NCBI GenBank assembly: GCA_002842345.1
Contig: PHCU01000035.1
Coordinates: 1 to 38,375 of the forward strand
Direction: 5' to 3'
DNA length: 38,375 nt
Source of the DNA: Betaproteobacteria bacterium HGW-Betaproteobacteria-12
Lineage (GTDB): Bacteria; Pseudomonadota; Gammaproteobacteria; Burkholderiales; Rhodocyclaceae
The translations under genes were made by a program, and so were the position numbers. Below, piece by piece: positions 32,666-38,375 of this stretch. Below the pieces are notes generated by a model. That model was not told the DNA's origin, searched no databases, and saw only the letters and a list, made by a program, of their open reading frames with translations. The stretch's first letter is position 1; each line of letters begins with the position of its first letter.

Positions 32666-33235
32666 ATGTTTAGCAAACCGATCCTGACCAATCGCAATGA
32701 CGTCATCACCCGCAAGGACGTCAAGTCCGTACTCGGCAGCCCAGCGGTTGCCGACATCGCCAGCGAAAATACCGCACGAACTCCCACCTCGCCCCCGGTG
32801 GCAGAAGCCACAAAAAGCGAATTGCCGCCCCCCGTTGCCACGGAAAATCTGCTCGGCGCCCGGCTGATCGTCGGCCCCGACGTCAAACTGAAGGGGGCCG
32901 AGATTCTGGATTGCGACACCCTGGTTGTCGAGGGGCGCGTCGAGGCAACGATGGACAGCCGGGTCATCCGGATTGCCGACCAGGGGTCCTTTGCCGGCAA
33001 GGTCAGCATCGACATTGCCGAAATTCACGGCATCTTCGAAGGCGAACTGACCGCCCGCTCGCAATTGATCATCCACGCCACCGGCAAGGTCAGCGGCAAG
33101 ATCCGCTATGGCAAGCTGGTCATTGACGAAGGCGGCGAACTTTGCGGCGACATCAACTCGCTGTCCGCCGACAATCGCCCCACCCTCCGCCCGGCAACCG
33201 AATTGATCCCCACCCTCAACGCAATTGCCGGTTGA
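32666..33235 (+). CDS. Bactofilin-family cytoskeletal protein
   Basis: A 189-residue bactofilin. A disordered Pro/Ala-rich N-terminus (1-60) precedes the beta-helix core (about 65-165), with repeating short strands such as LIVGPDVKLKGAEILDCDTLVVEGRVEATMDSRVIRIADQGSFAGKVSIDIAEIHGIFEGELTARSQLIIHATGKVSGKI. Bactofilins polymerise without nucleotide and position peptidoglycan enzymes or other envelope machinery. AAGGA lies 7 bases before the ATG. The FeeM-like gene follows after 32 bases and is probably co-transcribed from the sigma-54 promoter. Confidence 0.88.
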   Translation: MFSKPILTNRNDVITRKDVKSVLGSPAVADIASENTARTPTSPPVAEATKSELPPPVATENLLGARLIVGPDVKLKGAEILDCDTLVVEGRVEATMDSRVIRIADQGSFAGKVSIDIAEIHGIFEGELTARSQLIIHATGKVSGKIRYGKLVIDEGGELCGDINSLSADNRPTLRPATELIPTLNAIAG

Positions 33236-33267
33236 AACCAGCGCTCGCATAACATAGTATCCGCGCC

Positions 33268-33888
33268 ATGCACAGTGCATTCCTTCACACCACAGGCGAA
33301 TCTCATCCGATCGCCCTGCACCCGCCCCGCCAGCCTATTTTCAGTTCATCAGGTCTGGTCATCAGGTGCGTCGGCAATCTTCACGAACAGCGTGAGACCA
33401 ATCGCCTGGTTCGCCGGATGTACGCATGGCGCGGCTATCGCCCCAGCAACCAGGCGCCGGAGGATCTGGCTTGCAAGCGTGTCACGCTCGCTGCCTGGCA
33501 GGACCATGAACTGGCGGCAACGCTGACCTTGAACCTTGACGACCAGACCGGCCTCCTCAGCGAAACGCTGTATCCCGAGGAAATTTCCGCCCTTCGACTC
33601 AACCAGGGGCGCCTTTGCGAATACTCGCGACTGGCGATCGATCCGGCATTCAGTTCTCCGGCGCTGCTCGAATCCTTCTTCCGCTCCGCCTACAATTTTG
33701 CCCGTTCGCAATTGGCTTGCAGTGACGCGGTCGTCGAGGTCAATCCGCGACACGCCCGCTACTACGAACGAGAACTCGGCTTCACCCGGCTCGGACCACG
33801 CAAGGTGTGTCCGCGCGTCGATGCGCCAGCCATGCTGCTGCATCGTGACTTGCGACACCCGCTGGCGGACGAAGTCGAAGTCGCCTGA
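33268..33888 (+). CDS. FeeM-like N-acyl amino acid synthase (GNAT fold)
   Basis: A 206-residue protein resembling the FeeM N-acyl amino acid synthase core, a GNAT-fold relative of autoinducer synthases that joins an acyl chain from acyl-carrier protein to an amino acid. Features are the early RRMYAWRGY segment, the central E-Y-S-R-L-A-I-D-P strand (about 115-125), VEVNPRHARYYERELGFTRLGP and the closing CPRVDAPAMLLHRDL, which is the family's C-terminal hallmark. The product (an N-acyl amino acid lipid or signal) cannot be read from sequence. It likely forms an operon with the bactofilin gene upstream. Confidence 0.78.
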   Translation: MHSAFLHTTGESHPIALHPPRQPIFSSSGLVIRCVGNLHEQRETNRLVRRMYAWRGYRPSNQAPEDLACKRVTLAAWQDHELAATLTLNLDDQTGLLSETLYPEEISALRLNQGRLCEYSRLAIDPAFSSPALLESFFRSAYNFARSQLACSDAVVEVNPRHARYYERELGFTRLGPRKVCPRVDAPAMLLHRDLRHPLADEVEVA

Positions 33889-33994
33889 CCGTCACCCGAT
33901 CATTCCGGTCGGGAACACGGCAAAGAAAGCAACGATGTCCGGAAACGGGCTTCTTGGGTAAACTGGCCGGCTTTTAACGCCTCCGGACGGACCC

Positions 33995-35659
33995 ATGGCT
34001 CAATACGTAATGTCGATGCTGCGCGTCAGCAAGATCGTGCCGCCCAAGCGGCAGATCATCAAGGATATTTCCCTCTCCTTCTTCCCCGGTGCCAAGATCG
34101 GCCTGCTCGGTCTGAACGGTGCCGGCAAATCGACCGTGCTCAAGATCATGGCCGGCGTGGACAAGGAATACGACGGCGAAGTGCAGCACCTGGCCGGCGT
34201 CTCGATCGGCTACCTGCCGCAGGAACCGCAGCTCGACGCCGCCAAGACCGTGCGCGAGGAAGTCGAATCGGCGCTCGGCGAAGTCATGCAGGCGCAGGCC
34301 AAGCTGGACGAGGTCTATGCCGCCTACGCCGACCCGGAAGCCGATTTCGACAAGCTGGCCGAGGAACAGGCGCGCCTGGAGGCGATCATCGCCACCGCCG
34401 GCTCCGACACCGAAGCGCAGATGGAACTGGCCGCCGACGCGCTGCGCCTGCCGCCCTGGGAGGCCACCATCGGCACCCTGTCCGGCGGTGAAAAGCGCCG
34501 CGTCGCGCTGTGCAAGCTGTTGCTGGCCAAGCCGGACATGCTACTGCTCGACGAGCCGACCAACCACCTCGACGCCGAATCCGTCGAATGGCTGGAGCAG
34601 TTCCTCGTCCGCTTCCCCGGCACCGTCGTCGCCGTCACCCACGACCGTTACTTCCTCGACAACGCCGCCGAATGGATTCTCGAACTCGACCGCGGCCACG
34701 GCATCCCCTGGAAGGGCAACTATTCGTCCTGGCTGGAGCAGAAGGAGGCCCGCCTGGAGACCGAGTCGAAGCAGATCGACGCCCACATGAAGGCGATGAA
34801 GCAGGAGCTGGAATGGGTGCGTTCCAACCCCAAGGCCCGCCAGGCCAAGTCCAAGGCCCGCCTGTCACGTTTCGAGGAGTTGTCCAGCCAGGAGTACCAG
34901 AAGCGCAACGAGACGCAGGAAATCTTCATTCCGGTCGGCGAGCGCCTGGGCGACAAGGTCATCGAGTTCAATGGCGTCAGCAAGTCGTTCGGCGACAAGC
35001 TGCTGATGGACAACCTGTCCTTCAATATCCCGGCCGGTGCCATCGTCGGCATCATCGGCCCGAACGGGGCCGGTAAATCGACGCTGTTCAAGATGATCAC
35101 CGGCCAGCAACAACCGGACTCGGGCGACGTCGTCATCGGCCCAACAGTAAAAATGGCCTATGTCGACCAGTCGCGCGACTGCCTCGATGGCTCGAAGACG
35201 GTGTTCGACGAACTGGCCCAAGGCAGCGACATTCTGCAGATCGGCAAATTTGAGATGCCGTCGCGCGCCTACATCGGCCGCTTCAACTTCAAGGGTGGAG
35301 ATCAGGGCAAGCTGGTCGGCAACCTGTCCGGCGGCGAGCGCGGCCGCCTGCATCTGGCCAAGACGCTGATGACCGGTGGCAATGTCCTGCTGCTCGACGA
35401 ACCGTCCAACGACCTCGACGTCGAAACGCTGCGGGCGCTGGAAGACGCACTGCTCGAATTCGCCGGCTGCGCGCTGGTCATCTCGCACGACCGCTGGTTC
35501 CTCGACCGCATCTGTACCCACATCCTGGCCGCCGAAGGCGAGTCGCAGTGGAACTTCTTTGCCGGCAACTACCAGGAATACGAAGAGGACAAGCGCAAGC
35601 GCCTGGGTGAGGAAGGCGCCAAGCCGAAGCGGATTCGCTACAAGCCGATCACCCGCTGA
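33995..35659 (+). CDS. ettA: EttA, ABC-F translational throttle
   Basis: A 554-residue ABC-F ATPase with two nucleotide-binding domains and no membrane part. The first has Walker A GLNGAGKS (39-46), signature LSGGEKRR and [11 protein letters not shown]; the second has [16 protein letters not shown] and [11 protein letters not shown]. Between them lie the charged P-site tRNA interaction motif (about 240-300, [14 protein letters not shown] and the [21 protein letters not shown] block) and an arm insert in domain 1, typical of EttA, which gates the first peptide bond on the ribosome according to energy state. Length and ends match EttA closely. It is monocistronic with a strong terminator. Confidence 0.96.
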   Translation: MAQYVMSMLRVSKIVPPKRQIIKDISLSFFPGAKIGLLGLNGAGKSTVLKIMAGVDKEYDGEVQHLAGVSIGYLPQEPQLDAAKTVREEVESALGEVMQAQAKLDEVYAAYADPEADFDKLAEEQARLEAIIATAGSDTEAQMELAADALRLPPWEATIGTLSGGEKRRVALCKLLLAKPDMLLLDEPTNHLDAESVEWLEQFLVRFPGTVVAVTHDRYFLDNAAEWILELDRGHGIPWKGNYSSWLEQKEARLETESKQIDAHMKAMKQELEWVRSNPKARQAKSKARLSRFEELSSQEYQKRNETQEIFIPVGERLGDKVIEFNGVSKSFGDKLLMDNLSFNIPAGAIVGIIGPNGAGKSTLFKMITGQQQPDSGDVVIGPTVKMAYVDQSRDCLDGSKTVFDELAQGSDILQIGKFEMPSRAYIGRFNFKGGDQGKLVGNLSGGERGRLHLAKTLMTGGNVLLLDEPSNDLDVETLRALEDALLEFAGCALVISHDRWFLDRICTHILAAEGESQWNFFAGNYQEYEEDKRKRLGEEGAKPKRIRYKPITR

Positions 35660-35670
35660 TCGCCTGGCTC

Positions 35671-35690
35671 ATTCCCGTGGCAGCGGGAAT
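35671..35690 (+). other. Small hairpin before the ettA terminator
   Basis: Arms ATTCCCG / CGGGAAT with a 6-base loop lie just after the ettA stop and 10 bases before the terminator stem. It may protect the mRNA 3' end. Confidence 0.4.
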
Positions 35691-35699
35691 GAATGCAAA

Positions 35700-35731
35700 A
35701 CGGGCGCCGTTGCGGCGCCCGTTCGTTTTTT
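35700..35731 (+). terminator. Intrinsic terminator after ettA, probably bidirectional
   Basis: Arms ACGGGCGCC / GGCGCCCGT (9 pairs, 5-base loop) followed by TCG and six T on the plus strand. On the minus strand the same stem is followed by TTTT, so it can also end the small-protein transcript coming from 35768. Confidence 0.9.
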
Positions 35732-35767
35732 GCCCTTCGCCCTTGCGAAAGGCGGTAAAACCGGTGA

Positions 35768-36046
35768 TTAGTGCTTCAAGTTGGCGGAGAATACTGCCCG
35801 GCTCTTTTCGGAAAAGGCGAATTCGTTGAATGCCCGTTCGATTTCGGCTTCGTTGCGACCATCCGAGCGGTCTTCGAAGCAGATGCCGATGAGCTTGCCG
35901 TTGGCGGCCAGAGTCTGGAAGGCGTAGCGCCAGCGCTGGGCTTCGGCCAGGCGTTCACGCAGTTCAGTCTCGTTGGAAATTGCAATGCCAGCCTTTTTCA
36001 GGGAATCCAGAAACTGCTCGAAGGATTCGTTGCTCAGACTACCCAT
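35768..36046 (-). CDS. Small conserved-looking protein of unknown function
   Basis: A 92-residue soluble protein, helical at the N-terminus (SFEQFLDSLKKAGIAISNETELRERLAEAQRWRYAFQTLAANGK) and with a C-terminal mixed region GICFEDRSDGRNEAEIERAFNEFAF. No domain is recognised. GGAG lies 6 bases before the ATG, codon use matches its neighbours, and it ends at a shared terminator, so it looks like a real gene. Confidence 0.65.
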   Translation of the reverse strand: MGSLSNESFEQFLDSLKKAGIAISNETELRERLAEAQRWRYAFQTLAANGKLIGICFEDRSDGRNEAEIERAFNEFAFSEKSRAVFSANLKH

Positions 36047-36156
36047 TTATTTCTCCGTTGAAGTTCGGTGCGCAAGCACCATGTGCCGAATAACGAGGCG
36101 ATTTCGATTCGGTTGACACGAAAGTCATAGATCGTTGAATGCGATAATCTCGCCCC

Positions 36157-36978
36157 ATGAAGAAGTCGAACCTCCCCGCCGCCATCCCGGAAATCCGCCC
36201 CGGGCAGTCCATCGAACTGCTCAAGGAACTGCACATCCTGACCCGTGACGGCAAGCTCAACCAGGACAGCCGCCGCAAGCTGAAACAGGTCTATCACCTG
36301 GTCCAGTTCATCGAACCGCTGCTGGATGGAGCCGAAACCCTCGTCGACCATGGGGCCGGCAAGTCCTATCTCGGCTTCATCCTCTACGATCTCTGTATCA
36401 AGGAACGTGCCAGCGGCGAGATCATCGGTATCGAAAGCCGCCCGGAACTGGTCGACAAATCGCGCGAACTGGCCGGCCGGCTGGGCTTTCCGCGGATGCG
36501 CTTCCTCGCCTGCACAGTCGAGGATTCGCTGACCTCGACTGTGCTGCCGGAGCGCGTCGATGTCGTCACCGCGCTACACGCCTGCAACACGGCGACCGAC
36601 GACGCGATACGTTTCGCCTTGGCCAAGGAGGCTCGCCATATCGTCCTCGTCCCTTGCTGTCAGGCCGAAGTCGCCGCCACGATGCGGGCCAACAAGAACG
36701 AATCGCTGGGCAAGACGCCGTTGTCGGAACTGTGGCGACACCCGCTCCATACCCGCGAACTCGGCAGCCACCTGACCAACGTGCTGCGCTGCCTGCTGCT
36801 CGAGTCGCACGGCTACGACGTCACCGTCACCGAACTGGTTGGCTGGGAGCATTCGATGAAGAACGAACTGATCGTCGCCAGCAAGCGCGGGGCAGAGCGC
36901 AAGAACGCCCGCGAACGGGCCACTGCCATCCTGCGCGAGTTCAATATTGAGGAACTCGCCGCGCGGTTCACCTACTAA
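36157..36978 (+). CDS. Class I SAM-dependent methyltransferase (Methyltransf_32 type)
   Basis: A 273-residue predicted methyltransferase. The SAM-binding motif I is LVDHGAGKSYLGFIL (about 62-76), the acidic strand 2 end is IIGIESR, and the family-specific blocks VVTALHACNTATDDAI (about 139-154) and VLVPCCQAEV (about 164-173) follow; this H-A-C ... P-C-C pattern marks the Methyltransf_32 group, several members of which act on RNA. The substrate is unknown. It is 7 bases upstream of the U32-family gene, which modifies rRNA in E. coli, consistent with but not proving an RNA target. Confidence 0.8.
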   Translation: MKKSNLPAAIPEIRPGQSIELLKELHILTRDGKLNQDSRRKLKQVYHLVQFIEPLLDGAETLVDHGAGKSYLGFILYDLCIKERASGEIIGIESRPELVDKSRELAGRLGFPRMRFLACTVEDSLTSTVLPERVDVVTALHACNTATDDAIRFALAKEARHIVLVPCCQAEVAATMRANKNESLGKTPLSELWRHPLHTRELGSHLTNVLRCLLLESHGYDVTVTELVGWEHSMKNELIVASKRGAERKNARERATAILREFNIEELAARFTY

Positions 36979-36985
36979 GTCCGCC

Positions 36986-38375
36986 ATGATCCGTCCCCAA
37001 CATCCCCTCGAACTCCTCGCCCCAGCCAAGAACGCCGATTTCGGCATCGCAGCCATCAAGCACGGCGCCGACGCCGTCTATATCGGCGGCCCCGCGTTCG
37101 GCGCCCGCTATGGCGCCGGCAACGATGTCGCCGAAATCCGACGCCTGTGCGACTTCGCCCACCGCTATCGGGCGAAAGTCTTCGTCACGGTCAATACCAT
37201 CCTGCACGATGCGGAACTCGCAGGCGGTCGGCAACTGGCCTGGCAACTGTATGAGGCCGGGGCCGATGCGCTGATCATCCAGGACATGGGCCTGCTCGAA
37301 CTCGACTTGCCGCCAATCCAGCTGCACGCCAGCACCCAGACCGACATCCGCAACCCGGCCAAAGCCCGCTTTCTCGAGGATGTCGGCTTCTCGCAAATCG
37401 TCCTGGCGCGCGAAATGAGCATCGCGGAAATACGCCAAGTCGCCGAGGCAACCACGCTGTCCCTCGAGTATTTCGTGCATGGTGCGCTGTGTGTCGCCTA
37501 TTCCGGACAGTGCTATATCAGCCACGCCCACACCGGGCGCAGCGCCAACCGCGGCGAATGCTCGCAGGCCTGCCGCCTGCCCTACACGCTGGTCGACGAC
37601 AAGGGCAAAACCATCACCGAAAACCAGCATCTGCTGTCGATGAAGGACAACAACCAGACGGAAAACATGCGCGCTCTGGTCGAGGCCGGGATCAGCTCGT
37701 TCAAGATCGAAGGCCGGCTGAAGGACCTGTCCTACGTCAAGAACATCACCGCCCACTACCGCACGCTACTCGACGAGATCATCGCCGCCGACCCGCAGTA
37801 CGTCCGCGCCTCCAGCGGCCGCGCCACCTTCAGCTTTACGCCGCAACCGGACAAGACCTTCAACCGCGGCTACACCGACTACTTCGCCAACGACCGCCAG
37901 GACGACATCGGCGCCTTCGATTCGCCGGCCTTCGTCGGCGAACTGATTGGCGAAGTGACCGAGATCGGCGACGGCTGGATCGTGGTCAATGCCGAGCAGC
38001 AATTCCACAACGGCGATGGCGTCTGCTTCCACGACGCGCACGGCGACGTCCAGGGCATGCGCATCAACCGCGCCGAGGGCCAGCGGCTGTACCCGGCCGA
38101 GATTCCGGCCGAGCTGACCGAAGGCGCCACACTGTTCCGCAACCGCGATCAGGAATTCGAACGGGCGCTGGAAAAGGAATCGGCCGAGCGGCGCATTGCC
38201 GTCACGCCGCTTTTCGGCGAAACGGCCGATGGCTTCGCGCTGACGCTGCGCGACGAGGACGGCGTGGCGGTCACGGTCGCCCTGCCGCACGCCAAGGAGC
38301 GCCCCCAGAACGTCGAGCGCGCGCTGAACACCCTCAAGGACAGCCTCGGCAAGTTCGGCAACACCATGTTCGCCG
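36986..38375 (+). CDS. rlhA: U32-family protein, RlhA-like 23S rRNA hydroxylation enzyme (cut by right edge)
   Basis: At least 463 residues of a U32-family protein. The N-terminus LELLAPAKNADFGIAAIKHGADAVYIGGPAFGAR is closer to RlhA (23S rRNA C2501 hydroxylation in E. coli, formerly YdcP) than to the tRNA enzyme TrhP. The conserved cysteine set HGALC...GQC...GECSQAC (about 167-195), thought to hold a metal or Fe-S centre, is intact, as are FKIEGRLKDLSYVKNI and GYTDYF. The reading continues well past the usual end of TrhP-length proteins, supporting the longer RlhA type. The C-terminus is outside the window. Confidence 0.78.
   Translation, partial: MIRPQHPLELLAPAKNADFGIAAIKHGADAVYIGGPAFGARYGAGNDVAEIRRLCDFAHRYRAKVFVTVNTILHDAELAGGRQLAWQLYEAGADALIIQDMGLLELDLPPIQLHASTQTDIRNPAKARFLEDVGFSQIVLAREMSIAEIRQVAEATTLSLEYFVHGALCVAYSGQCYISHAHTGRSANRGECSQACRLPYTLVDDKGKTITENQHLLSMKDNNQTENMRALVEAGISSFKIEGRLKDLSYVKNITAHYRTLLDEIIAADPQYVRASSGRATFSFTPQPDKTFNRGYTDYFANDRQDDIGAFDSPAFVGELIGEVTEIGDGWIVVNAEQQFHNGDGVCFHDAHGDVQGMRINRAEGQRLYPAEIPAELTEGATLFRNRDQEFERALEKESAERRIAVTPLFGETADGFALTLRDEDGVAVTVALPHAKERPQNVERALNTLKDSLGKFGNTMFA

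Noticed and set aside
36113-36144. TTGACA followed by GATAAT as a promoter for the methyltransferase gene
   Set aside because: The gap is 24 bases, too long for a sigma-70 promoter.
1-38375. CRISPR arrays, insertion sequences or prophage genes
   Set aside because: No spaced direct repeats, transposase, integrase or phage structural gene other than the T6SS tail-like parts were found.

Overview
The window is a chromosomal segment of a high-GC, Gram-negative betaproteobacterium. Gene content (a complete type VI secretion system, a GlrK/QseG/GlrR trio, a bactofilin, a FeeM-like N-acyltransferase, EttA and a U32 RlhA-like enzyme) suggests a Rhodocyclales relative such as Dechloromonas or Azonexus. 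The genus is inferred from style and synteny only.

Positions 1-27118 are a full T6SS locus carrying all thirteen core genes tssA-M in three transcription blocks. A long minus-strand block runs TPR lipoprotein, tssB, tssC, hcp, tssE, tssF, tssG, clpV, a Tae4-like protein, vgrG, a DUF4123 chaperone and a VasX-type effector cut by the left edge. A plus-strand block, tssJ-tssK-tssL-tssA, starts behind a good sigma-54 promoter. A second minus-strand block runs TagX-like peptidase, PAAR, a ketosynthase-like membrane protein, tssM, tagF and a BON-OmpA anchor. Together they encode the envelope complex (J, L, M plus the peptidoglycan-binding OmpA protein and the wall-cutting TagX-like enzyme), baseplate (E, F, G, K), sheath and its recycler (A, B, C, H), tube and spike (Hcp, VgrG, PAAR) and cargo. 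Two members look like dead enzymes put to other use: the Tae4-like protein lacks the catalytic Cys and His, and the ketosynthase-like protein lacks the Cys-His-His triad. An intrinsic terminator sits between hcp and tssE and probably sets Hcp far above the baseplate subunits.

Positions 27119-28516 hold an unrecognised single-span membrane protein, tRNA-Arg(ACG) with its own promoter and terminator, and a free-standing lipoyl-domain protein.

Positions 28517-33888 form what appears to be a compact GlrR/sigma-54 envelope-response module. The minus-strand glrK-qseG-glrR operon is flanked on both sides by genes with sigma-54 (-24/-12) promoters preceded by pairs of TGTC-N10-GACA-like sites, which is the GlrR operator pattern known from enterobacteria, plus IHF-like sites. 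The targets are a secreted BON protein on one side and a bactofilin plus FeeM-like N-acyl amino acid synthase on the other. I regard this module as the most interesting find in the window.

Positions 33889-38375 are housekeeping: ettA with a strong terminator, a small unknown protein, a class I methyltransferase and a U32-family (RlhA-like) protein cut by the right edge.
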